Source: Burkholderiales bacterium UBA1834 (GTDB lineage Bacteria; Pseudomonadota; Gammaproteobacteria; Burkholderiales; Burkholderiaceae_C). From it: a stretch of DNA of 27,382 nucleotides. The stretch spans positions 341-27,722 of the forward strand of contig DDJC01000091.1 in the NCBI GenBank assembly GCA_002339015.1, given 5' to 3'. Below the pieces are notes generated by a model. That model saw nothing but the letters and a program-made list of their open reading frames with translations, ran no database searches and was not told the origin of the DNA. The position numbers and the translations under genes were made by a program. Below, piece after piece: positions 16,335-23,568 of the stretch (within the stretch, counting starts at the first letter, position 1; the number at the start of each line of letters is the position of its first letter).

Positions 16335-16802
16335 ATGGACACCCGCCCGCCATTGCCCCCATTCACCCACGACACCGCCATCCAGAAAATTCGCCTGGCC
16401 GAAGATGGCTGGAACAGCCGCGACCCTGCACGCATCGTGCTGGCCTACAGCCCTGACACGGTCTGGCGCAACAGGGCCGAGTTCCCCCGGGGCCGTGCAG
16501 AGGCGCAAGCCTTGCTGGAGCGCAAGTGGGCCAAGGAGCTTGACTACCGCCTGATCAAGGAGCTCTGGGCATTCGAGGGCAACCGCATCGCGGTGCGGTT
16601 TGTGTACGAGTGGCACGATGACGCCGGCAACTGGTTCCGCAGCCACGGCAATGAGAACTGGGCGTTCGACGCGCAGGGCCTGATGACGCATCGCCACGCG
16701 AGCATCAATGACCAGCCGATCAAGGCGGAAGACCGCAAGTTCCATTGGCCTCTGGGCCGCCGCCCGGATGACCACCCCGGGCTGACCGAGCTAGGCCTTT
16801 GA
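16335..16802 (+). CDS. DUF1348 / SnoaL-like (NTF2-fold) protein
   Basis: This 155-residue protein is of the nuclear transport factor 2 fold. AEDGWNSRDPARIVLAYSPD, then WRNRAEFPRGRAEAQALLERKW, FEGNRIAVRFVYEWHDDAGNW and NWAFDAQGLMTHRHASIND are the signature of the DUF1348 family. Its activity is not known; related folds are isomerases, hydrolases or small-ligand binders. The ATG at 16335 has GAAGGA 7 bases upstream. An ATG at 16308 in frame lacks this. The gene is divergent from the TetR gene with two operators in between, and is probably the main target of that repressor. Confidence 0.88.
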   Translation: MDTRPPLPPFTHDTAIQKIRLAEDGWNSRDPARIVLAYSPDTVWRNRAEFPRGRAEAQALLERKWAKELDYRLIKELWAFEGNRIAVRFVYEWHDDAGNWFRSHGNENWAFDAQGLMTHRHASINDQPIKAEDRKFHWPLGRRPDDHPGLTELGL

Positions 16803-16910
16803 CCGGGCCTGGGTGGCCTGCGCCTGATGACGCCACCAGTCAGTGGAAATCCTCTTCGCGCTGGTGGCGCGCGCCGTGCGGCAATGCCTCAATGGGCCCC
16901 CGTGTCCGAG

Positions 16911-17031
16911 AAATAAAAAAGCCACCTCCGCGCCCAGGGCGCCTTACTGCACAACGCGGGGGAGAGCCGCTGCAGCATGGCCGATGGCTAGGCCGCGCCC
17001 TGGGGGCTGCTGTGTCTGGTGCGGAGGTGGC
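16911..17031 (-). terminator. Long two-arm hairpin with U-tract: terminator or structured small RNA behind the Cro-like gene
   Basis: The outer arms GCCACCTCCGC (16921-16931) and GCGGAGGTGGC (17021-17031) pair perfectly over 11 bp. The inner arms CCCAGGGCGC (16933-16942) and GCGCCCTGGG (16995-17004) pair over 10 bp. Read on the minus strand the structure ends in GGTGGC followed by TTTTTTATTT, a strong intrinsic-terminator tail. It begins 6 bp after the stop of the Cro-like gene. Its size, about 110 nt, is far more than a terminator needs, so a stable 3' RNA is possible. A nested palindrome GCGCCCAGGGCGC (16930-16942) allows a shorter alternative hairpin. Confidence 0.65.
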
Positions 17032-17037
17032 AAAAAC

Positions 17038-17313
17038 TTAATGCGTGCCCGTGCGCAAGCCCGGCTGCAATTGCGCGGCCACCGCCGCATGCCGCAGCAC
17101 CCACCAATCCACCCGCGGGTTCAGATCCTCGCAGCGCACGGCGTGCTGCACGATGCGCTCGATGGTGGGGCAGTGCTCGGCCGGCACCACCTCCGCATGG
17201 GTGATCCAGTAAGAGATATGGGCCTGCTTGATGCCGCCGCCGATCTCGCGGGCCAGGCGGGCCTGCGAACCGACGATGTCGATGGCTTTCTGAAGCGCTT
17301 CCTGAGGTGTCAT
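17038..17313 (-). CDS. YdaS/Cro-like helix-turn-helix regulator
   Basis: This 91-residue protein starts with a YdaS-type HTH: MTPQEALQKAIDIVGSQARL, then AREIGGGIKQAHISYWITHA and the PAEHCPTIERIV helix (1-55). The tail has DWWVLR, common in the chromosomal members of this family. ATG 17313 is chosen since the HTH begins there. It is divergent from the CI-like gene at 17414, as in phage cro/cI switches, but no other phage gene is near. A promoter with -35 TTGCAA (17375-17380), a 17-bp spacer and -10 TACAAA (17357-17352) can be read on the minus strand, with its -10 inside a palindromic operator. Confidence 0.8.
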   Translation of the reverse strand: MTPQEALQKAIDIVGSQARLAREIGGGIKQAHISYWITHAEVVPAEHCPTIERIVQHAVRCEDLNPRVDWWVLRHAAVAAQLQPGLRTGTH

Positions 17314-17351
17314 GTGCGTATCCCCGAGTGCGTTTGTGATTTGAAGATGTA

Positions 17352-17380
17352 TTTGTAGAACAAAGCAGGAAATTTTGCAA
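17352..17380 (-). promoter_or_regulatory. Promoter of the Cro-like gene with an overlapping operator
   Basis: On the minus strand TTGCAA (17380-17375), a 17-bp spacer and TACAAA (17357-17352) form a good sigma-70 promoter. The -10 is part of the palindrome TTTGT-AGA-ACAAA (17352-17364). A bound repressor would block the promoter. Confidence 0.6.
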
Positions 17381-17388
17381 GCCACCCC

Positions 17389-17402
17389 ACAAATGGCTTT
17401 GT
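17389..17402. promoter_or_regulatory. Second operator of the divergent repressor pair
   Basis: ACAAA-TGGC-TTTGT is a palindrome with the same ACAAA/TTTGT half-sites as 17352-17364 but in the opposite order. It ends 11 bp before the CI-like start, overlapping its ribosome-binding region, so binding here should reduce that gene's expression. Confidence 0.5.
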
Positions 17403-17413
17403 AGGATGTCGCC

Positions 17414-18112
17414 ATGAACAATGAATGGGGTAGCTTCACGGGGCGGCTGCTGTGGGCCATGAAAAGGGCCGGCCGCACGAACCAGAGCGAGCTGGCGCGC
17501 GCCGTGGGCATCAAGCCTCAGTCCATCCAGTACCTGCTGCGCACCGAGGCGGGCGCCCAGGGCAGCAAGCACACGCCGGCGCTGGCGCAGCAGTTGGGTG
17601 TGTCCTCACGCTGGCTGGCCAGCGGCGAAGGCCCGCCCGACCAGATCGACCTGCTCGGGCCCCATGCCGAGTCGAAGGCCGCGGCGGTCTATGCCATCGC
17701 CAGCGGGATGCGCGCCCAGGTCAAGGGCACCGTGCGTGTGAGTGGCACGGGCGATGTCGAGCGCATCGATCTGCCTGATGGCGAGAGCGACGGCTACGTG
17801 CTGATGCCGCTACACGCACCGGGCGCCTACGCCTTGCGGGTCAAGGGCAATGCGCTCGCCCCCTACGCCAAGGATGGCCAGTACCTGCTGCTCGACACCG
17901 AAGGTGAATGGCACCCTGAAGAGAACCTGCTGATCACGCTGGCCGACGGGCGAACCGTGCTGCGCGAACTGCTGCTGGTGCGGGCCGACACCCTGGTGGT
18001 GCTGCCGCTGCACGGCGGCCAGCCCGAGGCGCTGGAGCGCGCTGTGATCCAGTCCGTGGTGCCCGTGGTGTGCGCGGTGCCGCGCAGCTTGTGGCGGCCT
18101 GAAGCGTCCTGA
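17414..18112 (+). CDS. CI-like repressor: HTH plus catalytically dead S24 (LexA-type) domain
   Basis: This 232-residue protein has an N-terminal XRE HTH (about 8-70: FTGRLLWAMKRAGRTNQSEL, ARAVGIKPQSIQYLL) and a C-terminal S24/LexA-like fold (about 125-228). In active members the Ser sits in G-D/N-S-M; here the text is VKGNALAP with Ala147. The Lys of T-V-K-R-L is replaced in TVLREL (Leu183). Both catalytic positions are therefore lost and RecA-triggered self-cleavage is not expected. The fold would serve only dimerisation or ligand response. The gene is divergent from the Cro-like gene with palindromic operators between them, and convergent with the cardiolipin synthase gene. Confidence 0.85.
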   Translation: MNNEWGSFTGRLLWAMKRAGRTNQSELARAVGIKPQSIQYLLRTEAGAQGSKHTPALAQQLGVSSRWLASGEGPPDQIDLLGPHAESKAAAVYAIASGMRAQVKGTVRVSGTGDVERIDLPDGESDGYVLMPLHAPGAYALRVKGNALAPYAKDGQYLLLDTEGEWHPEENLLITLADGRTVLRELLLVRADTLVVLPLHGGQPEALERAVIQSVVPVVCAVPRSLWRPEAS

Positions 18113-18164
18113 TCAAGTCTTTTGAGGGCTGCAAAGCCATTTGCATGCGGATGCCCCCCGCGCC

Positions 18165-19643
18165 TCAGAGCTGAAAAGCCAGCCACAGCAGCAGGCCTTC
18201 GGCCACATCGCGCACCAATCCGGGCGGGCGGGGCGTGAAATTGGTGGCCTGCGCCCGCTCTGCCCCGAACCAGTCGCGCAGGCGCACGATGTCATCGTGG
18301 TCATGGAAGGCCAGCATCAGCTCGTAGTTCAGGAACAGGCTGCGGCTGTCCAGGTTGGCCGAACCGGCCAGGGCCAGGTCGTCGTCGAACACGGCCAGCT
18401 TGGCGTGCAGCATGCCCGGCGCCAGCCACACCCGCCCGCCGGCCAGGGCCAATGTGCGCAGGGCCCGGTTGCGCGCCAGATCGGACATGCGGTGGTTGGA
18501 GCGCGCCGGCAGCAGCAGATCTACCTGCACGCCGCGGCGCGCGGCCAGGCACAGTGCCATCAGCAAGGCCGGATCGGGCACGAAGTACGGCGTGGACAGG
18601 CACACGCTGCGTTGCGCGCGGTAGGTGGCCGTCACCAGCAGGGCATAGATGGTGTCGTCGACCTGGTCAGGGCCGGAGGCCACCAGCTGCGCGCCGTGGC
18701 GCCACTCGACCGACCCTTGCACCGACCCCGGCGCGGGATGGGGCGCGTGCGCTGCCCGCAGCGGCGCATCGGGCGGCGAGGGCGGTGCCGCGGGCGGAAA
18801 CGGTGTCGGCACCGGTCGGCGCTCGCCCTGGGCGAACAGCCAATCCTGCTCGAACAGGGCGCTGGCCTGGCTGACCAGCGGGCCCCGCAGGTCCAGGCTC
18901 AGGTCGCGCCAGGCGGGGTTGCCAGGCTCGCCTTCGAAGTACTCGGCCGCCAGGTTGCGCCCGCCGCACCACAGCCTGGCGCTGTCCCGGCCCGCATCGG
19001 CCACGACCAGCTTGCGGTGGTTGCGCAGGTTGGTGCGGCCCTGCAGGGGTGATCGCAGCGGTGGCACGAACAGGGCGGTGTGGCCGCCGGCCCGGCGCAG
19101 CAGGTCCAGGTCGGGCGGGCGTGACATCAACTGGCCCAGCCCGTCGAGCATCAGGCGCACGCGCACGCCCTGAGCAGCCTTGTCAGCCAAGCGCCTGATC
19201 AGCGCCTGGCCCACGCTGTCCCTGGCCAGGATGAAGGTGCAGATGTCCAGCGTGTCCGTGGCGCCGTCGATCGTGTCCAGCAGGGCCTGCCACGCCTGGC
19301 GGCCATCGGCATGCAGCGCCAGCTGGGGGCAGGGCGCAGGCCGTGGCTGGCCCATGTCCACCAGGGTGTCGATGGCCCAGGGCATGCCGGGCGCGGGGGC
19401 AACCGGCACGGGCCGCACGCGCGTGCTGGGCCGCTTGATCTTGCGTGAGCCGAAGAGCAGGAAGGCCGGCAGCGCCACGTAGGGCAGCAGCAGGATGAAC
19501 AGCACCCAGGCGATGGCCGCCGAGGGATGGCGGCGCTGGCGCATCACGTGGGCGGTCAGGATGTAGACCAGCAGGGCCACCACGGTGCACAGGCCGTGCA
19601 GGGTCAGGCCCTGGGCATTGAGCAGTTGCAAGGGGAGGTGCAT
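18165..19643 (-). CDS. cls: Cardiolipin synthase / phospholipase D family protein
   Basis: This 492-residue inner-membrane enzyme condenses two phosphatidylglycerol molecules to cardiolipin and glycerol. Two N-terminal hydrophobic helices (about 14-30 and 42-66) are followed by two HKD motifs: NHRKLVVAD (His209, Lys211, Asp216) and LHAKLAVFD (His413, Lys415, Asp420), each with the downstream G-G/S-x-N (CGGRNLA, AGSANLDSRS). A Pro/Ala-rich linker (about 275-310) separates the halves. The order and length match bacterial Cls. ATG 19643 is chosen because the first membrane helix begins just after it. The Shine-Dalgarno there is weak. Confidence 0.92.
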   Translation of the reverse strand: MHLPLQLLNAQGLTLHGLCTVVALLVYILTAHVMRQRRHPSAAIAWVLFILLLPYVALPAFLLFGSRKIKRPSTRVRPVPVAPAPGMPWAIDTLVDMGQPRPAPCPQLALHADGRQAWQALLDTIDGATDTLDICTFILARDSVGQALIRRLADKAAQGVRVRLMLDGLGQLMSRPPDLDLLRRAGGHTALFVPPLRSPLQGRTNLRNHRKLVVADAGRDSARLWCGGRNLAAEYFEGEPGNPAWRDLSLDLRGPLVSQASALFEQDWLFAQGERRPVPTPFPPAAPPSPPDAPLRAAHAPHPAPGSVQGSVEWRHGAQLVASGPDQVDDTIYALLVTATYRAQRSVCLSTPYFVPDPALLMALCLAARRGVQVDLLLPARSNHRMSDLARNRALRTLALAGGRVWLAPGMLHAKLAVFDDDLALAGSANLDSRSLFLNYELMLAFHDHDDIVRLRDWFGAERAQATNFTPRPPGLVRDVAEGLLLWLAFQL

Positions 19644-19744
19644 GTGCCCCAAGCCTACCCGATGTGCTGCAGGCGGCGCGCATTTGAGGCAGCGCAAACA
19701 CCGTGGTGATCAGCGCCATGGGGCGCCAGGGCCCGGTGATGGAC

Positions 19745-19758
19745 TTGTGATGGATCAA
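19745..19758. promoter_or_regulatory. FNR/ANR-like site upstream of ompW
   Basis: TTGTG-ATGG-ATCAA matches the FNR consensus TTGAT-N4-ATCAA in 8 of 10 positions, with a perfect right half. It lies about 75 bp before the ompW start. Oxygen control of ompW is known in enterics. Here it is an inference from one site. Confidence 0.4.
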
Positions 19759-19832
19759 GTGCCGGGGCGTGGCCGCTTGCTGCAATGGACCCCAGCGACG
19801 AGTTTCACCATCACAGAGCGAAGGACAACACC

Positions 19833-20480
19833 ATGATCCGCCCGACCACTGCCCCCCGCTGGGCCGCCCTGGCTGCCTGCGCGGCCTTGACCACGATGTC
19901 CACCCTGGCCAGCCTGCCCGCCCAGGCCGCCGCGCCCGCCGAAGGCCCCTGGCTGGTGCGTGTGCGCGCCGTGCACCTCGACCCGGCCAACAAGGACAGC
20001 ACCGGCCTGGACCTGAGCGTCAACAGCAAGGTCATCCCCGAGCTGGACATCAGCTACTTCTTCACCCCGAACATCGCGGCCGAGCTGATCCTGACCGTGC
20101 CGCAGAAGCATGACATCCGCGCTGCCGGCACCGACATCGGCTCGCTCAAGCACCTGCCGCCCACGTTGACGCTGCAATACCACTTCCTGCCCGAGGCCAC
20201 GGTGCGGCCCTATGTGGGTGCGGGCGTGAACTACACGCGCTTCTCCAGCGTGCACTTCGTGCCGGCCGTGCAGACGGCGCTGCAACCCGGTGTGGAGAAG
20301 GACAGCTGGGGCTGGGCCCTGCAGGCCGGTGTCGACGTCAAGCTGGCCGACAACCTGTTCCTGAACTTTGACGTCAAGAAGGTGCAGATCCGCGCGGACA
20401 TCTCGTCGGCGGGCACCAAGGTCGGCACCTTCAAGGTGGATCCGGTGCTGCTGGGTGTGGGCCTGGGCTGGCGTTTCTGA
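19833..20480 (+). CDS. ompW: OmpW-family outer-membrane porin
   Basis: This is a 215-residue precursor of an eight-stranded outer-membrane beta-barrel for small hydrophobic compounds. A signal peptide (1-33, ending in LPAQAA) is followed by WLVRVRAVHLDP, IPELDISYFFTPNIAAELIL, PPTLTLQYHF, RPYVGAGVNYTRF and DNLFLNFDVKKV, and it ends in GVGLGWRF with the C-terminal Phe required for barrel assembly. ATG 19833 has GAAGGA 8 bases upstream. A longer ORF starting at 19785 begins before the promoter region ends and lacks a signal. Two tandem hairpins, the second with a T-tract, end the transcript. Confidence 0.95.
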   Translation: MIRPTTAPRWAALAACAALTTMSTLASLPAQAAAPAEGPWLVRVRAVHLDPANKDSTGLDLSVNSKVIPELDISYFFTPNIAAELILTVPQKHDIRAAGTDIGSLKHLPPTLTLQYHFLPEATVRPYVGAGVNYTRFSSVHFVPAVQTALQPGVEKDSWGWALQAGVDVKLADNLFLNFDVKKVQIRADISSAGTKVGTFKVDPVLLGVGLGWRF

Positions 20481-20531
20481 GCGGCCTCAAGCACACACCG
20501 TACTGAATCTGGAACTTGCGATTGGACCTGG

Positions 20532-20593
20532 CTTGCCCCTCAGGGCAAGTCGAGGGGGCTGGGCCGGGCGTGGGGACGCCCGGCCCTTTTTTT
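20532..20593 (+). terminator. Tandem hairpins and intrinsic terminator of ompW
   Basis: The first hairpin is CTTGCCC-CTCA-GGGCAAG (20532-20549). The second is GGGCCGGGCGT-GGGG-ACGCCCGGCCC (20561-20586), with 11 perfect pairs, followed by seven T (20587-20593). The second is a textbook Rho-independent terminator for the plus strand. It also stands between two convergent genes. Confidence 0.9.
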
Positions 20594-20597
20594 ATCT

Positions 20598-21179
20598 TCA
20601 TCCGACCACGCCGTCGGGTGTCAACACCAGTGCCAGACCCTGGTCATGCACCTCCCGCACCAGGGCATCGCCAGTCAGCTCGGCCTCCCGCCAGGCCAGC
20701 CCCACGGCCGTCACGTGCGGGTGTGCCGCCAGCCAGCGGTCGAAGTAGCCGCCGCCATAGCCCAGCCGCACGCCCTCGCGCGTGAAGCCCACGCAGGGCA
20801 CCAGCACCACGTCGGGCTGGGCTGGCGCCGTGTCGGGGCTGGGAATCCCGCAGCCATCCGTGGTGGTGACATCCCCGCCGTCCCACATGCGGTAGGCCAT
20901 TGACGCCCCCTGCGGGCTGTCCTTCTTCGTGGCCCAGGGCAGGGCCAGCCTGCAATTCAGAGACGCCATCGCCTCCAGGGCCACGGGCCTTGGGTTAAAT
21001 TCACCTCGGATCGGCCAGTACAGGCCCAGACAATCCGGCTCCAGTTGCGCCAGCACCTCCAGCAGGTGGCCTTCCAGCGCGGTCTGGTCCAGCGCGGCCT
21101 GCGGGCCGGCGGCCCAGGCTTCGCGTGCCTGCAGCAGGGATTGCCTCAGGGCTTGGCGTGAAGAGGTCGAAGAAGCCAT
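20598..21179 (-). CDS. fau: 5-formyltetrahydrofolate cyclo-ligase
   Basis: This 193-residue enzyme of folate metabolism converts 5-formyl-THF to 5,10-methenyl-THF using ATP. The family signature G-Y-G-G-G-Y-F-D-R is at 140-148 after LVPCVGFTREGVRL. The N-terminal part has the usual helical start (RQALRQSLLQAREAW) and IRGEFNPRPV for substrate binding. ATG 21179 is chosen because the family begins with these residues. The longer frame runs into the next gene's leader. It is divergent from slt with only 44 bp between the starts. Confidence 0.94.
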   Translation of the reverse strand: MASSTSSRQALRQSLLQAREAWAAGPQAALDQTALEGHLLEVLAQLEPDCLGLYWPIRGEFNPRPVALEAMASLNCRLALPWATKKDSPQGASMAYRMWDGGDVTTTDGCGIPSPDTAPAQPDVVLVPCVGFTREGVRLGYGGGYFDRWLAAHPHVTAVGLAWREAELTGDALVREVHDQGLALVLTPDGVVG

Positions 21180-21223
21180 GAACGAGTTGTGCCGGCCTGC
21201 CGGCTGCGTGGAAAGAGTCGAGG

Positions 21224-23473
21224 ATGCGATTGTGGACTGATCACACGGGTGCCCCCAAGGCCGGGGCACCCCGTTGGCTGGCGGTGGCCGCCGCCTGGGT
21301 GGCGGCAGGGGTGTCGACCCTGGCACCGGGCATGGCCCAGGCCCAAACCCAGGCGTATGCGGGTGACGACACCGTGCTGGCCGCCCGCAGTGCCTACCTG
21401 CAGCGCGACAAGGCCCGCCTGGCCGTGTTGCGCGACACCCTGATGAACCAGAACCACCCCCTGGCCTCCTGGGGCGATTTCTGGTTCATGCTGGCCCGCC
21501 TGGGCGAGGTCAGCCCCACCGAGGTCGACCAGTTCCTGGCCCGCTGGGGCGATGCCTACGTGGCCGACCGCCTGCGCAACGACTGGCTGCTCGAACTGGG
21601 CCGGCGGCGTGACTGGGCCACCTTCGTGCGGATCCAGCCCTATTTCCGCATGAACGACGACCGGGACGTGACCTGCCTGGGCGTGCTGGCGCGCCAGCAG
21701 CTGGGCGTGCCCATGGAAGCCCTGGGCGATCTGCGTGAACAGGCCCGGCAGGCCTGGTGGGCCCAGAAGGATGCGGATTTCGGCTGCGACACCATGGCGC
21801 GCTCGCTCTACGCCGACCGGCTGCTGACCACGGCCGATGTGTGGCGCAAGCTGCGCCTGTCGCAGGATTTCGCCCAGCCCAAGGCCGTCGCGCAGACTGC
21901 CCGGCTGCTGGGCGATCCGACCGCGCAGGCCGTCGCCCGCCTGATGGGCAACGCCCAGCGCTTCCTGATGACGGACAACGCGGTGCGGCCCGAATCGATG
22001 TCGGGCAACGCCTCCGGCGTGGCCATCACCGAAGCCGTCGGCAAGAAGGCCCAGAAGGAGAGGAAGGCCAACAAGCGCAAGCCCGCCAAGCCCCTGGTGC
22101 CGCCGCCGCCAGCCGTGCCTGCGGATCATGTGGGCCCGCTGAACCTGCTGGCCATGCTGCGCTGGTCGTCGCAGGATCCGGAAGCCGCTGCCGCCGCCCT
22201 GTCCGACCCGGGGGCCGCCCGCCGCTGGCGTCTGAGCCGCGAGGACATGGCCTGGGCCTGGGCCTCGACCGGCCGCTCGGCCGCCTGGCGCCTGATGCCC
22301 CAGGCCATTGCCTATTTCGAGCGTGCTCTGGTGCCCGGCGAGCTCACCGAGGGCTCGGCCCTGTGGGCCACCACCTGGCACCCCGACACCCTGGCCTGGA
22401 TGGCCCGCGCCGCCCTGCGCTCGGCCACGTCCGGACAGCCGGCGCATTGGCTGGTGGTGGACACCGCCATCGAGGCCATGTCACCCGAGCAGAAGACCGA
22501 CCCCACCTGGGTGTACTGGAAGGCCCGCTCCCTGCAGGCCCAGGCCCCCGCCGGCCCGGCTGGCGAGCCCCGCCGCCAGCAGGCCCGCGAACTGCTGGCG
22601 CGCATCGCCCAGCCCACCAACTTCTACGGCCTGCTGGCCATGGACGACCTGGGCCGCGTGGGCGCGCCCTCGCGGCCGGCCAAGCCCAGCCGCGACGAGC
22701 TGGCGCAGGCCGCCGCCATCCCCGGCCTGGCCCGCGCCCTGCGCCTCTATGACCTGGGCCTGCGCAGCGAAGGCGCCCGCGAGTGGAACTACACCCTGGG
22801 CCATGGCAAGCCCGGCGGCCTGAGCGACCGTGAGCTGATGGCGGCCGCCGAGATCGCCTGCGACCGCGAATACTGGGACCGCTGCATCAACACCAGCGAC
22901 CGCACCAGGCAGGAGATCGACCTCTACCAGCGCTACCCCCTGGCCTTCCGCCGCGACATCCAGGCCGCCGCCAAGGAGGTGGGCCTGGATGCCGCCTACA
23001 TGTTCGGCCTGATCCGCCAGGAGTCGCGCTTTCAGATCACGGCGCGCTCGCACGTGGGCGCCTCCGGTCTGATGCAGGTGATGCCGGCCACCGCCGACTG
23101 GGTGGCCCGCAAGCTGGGCATGAGCGATTACCACGGCGGCCTGATCACCGACCGCGACACCAACCTCAAGCTGGGCGCCGGCTACCTCAAGCTGGTGCTG
23201 GACGATTTCGGCGGCTCGCAGCCCATGGCGGCGGCGGCCTACAACGCTGGTCCGGGGCGCCCCCGCAAATGGCGTGACGGGCCCCGCCTGGAGCCCGCCG
23301 TGTGGGCCGAGAACGTGCCTTTCAATGAAACACGCGACTACGTCAAGAAGGTGGTGGCCAATGCGGTCATTTACGCCCACGTCTTGCACGGCAAGCCCCT
23401 GTCGATTAAAACCAGGCTGGGCCCCGTGATCGGGCCCCGGGCGTCGAGCGCCCCGCCGGACGACCTGCCCTGA
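21224..23473 (+). CDS. slt: Soluble lytic murein transglycosylase (Slt70 type)
   Basis: This 749-residue periplasmic enzyme cleaves peptidoglycan between MurNAc and GlcNAc to form 1,6-anhydro ends. A signal peptide (about 1-41, ending in GMAQAQ) precedes a long superhelical U-domain. The catalytic SLT domain lies near 585-725: Glu600 in GLIRQESRF, GASGLMQVMPATA, and AAAYNAGPGRPRKW. A Lys/Pro-rich linker near 272-302 (KKAQKERKANKRKPAKP, then PPPPAVP) is not in Escherichia coli Slt, which is also about 100 residues shorter. The ATG follows a weak GAAAGAG. It precedes an NDUFA9-like gene on the same strand, 95 bp apart. Confidence 0.93.
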   Translation: MRLWTDHTGAPKAGAPRWLAVAAAWVAAGVSTLAPGMAQAQTQAYAGDDTVLAARSAYLQRDKARLAVLRDTLMNQNHPLASWGDFWFMLARLGEVSPTEVDQFLARWGDAYVADRLRNDWLLELGRRRDWATFVRIQPYFRMNDDRDVTCLGVLARQQLGVPMEALGDLREQARQAWWAQKDADFGCDTMARSLYADRLLTTADVWRKLRLSQDFAQPKAVAQTARLLGDPTAQAVARLMGNAQRFLMTDNAVRPESMSGNASGVAITEAVGKKAQKERKANKRKPAKPLVPPPPAVPADHVGPLNLLAMLRWSSQDPEAAAAALSDPGAARRWRLSREDMAWAWASTGRSAAWRLMPQAIAYFERALVPGELTEGSALWATTWHPDTLAWMARAALRSATSGQPAHWLVVDTAIEAMSPEQKTDPTWVYWKARSLQAQAPAGPAGEPRRQQARELLARIAQPTNFYGLLAMDDLGRVGAPSRPAKPSRDELAQAAAIPGLARALRLYDLGLRSEGAREWNYTLGHGKPGGLSDRELMAAAEIACDREYWDRCINTSDRTRQEIDLYQRYPLAFRRDIQAAAKEVGLDAAYMFGLIRQESRFQITARSHVGASGLMQVMPATADWVARKLGMSDYHGGLITDRDTNLKLGAGYLKLVLDDFGGSQPMAAAAYNAGPGRPRKWRDGPRLEPAVWAENVPFNETRDYVKKVVANAVIYAHVLHGKPLSIKTRLGPVIGPRASSAPPDDLP

Positions 23474-23568
23474 GCCACGAACAGGGTGGTGCCGACCATG
23501 GCGGGTCGCCGCGGCGCTGATCATCGAGACCAACCGGCAACGGCCCCTGGCGGGGCGGAGCATGCGGC

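Noticed and set aside
16911..17031. Integron attC site or MITE
   Set aside because: The conserved GTTRRRY/RYYYAAC boxes of attC are not present and no target duplication is seen; the U-tract fits a terminator or RNA better.
17038..18112. Prophage remnant
   Set aside because: Only a CI/Cro-like pair is present; no integrase, structural or lysis genes were found around it.
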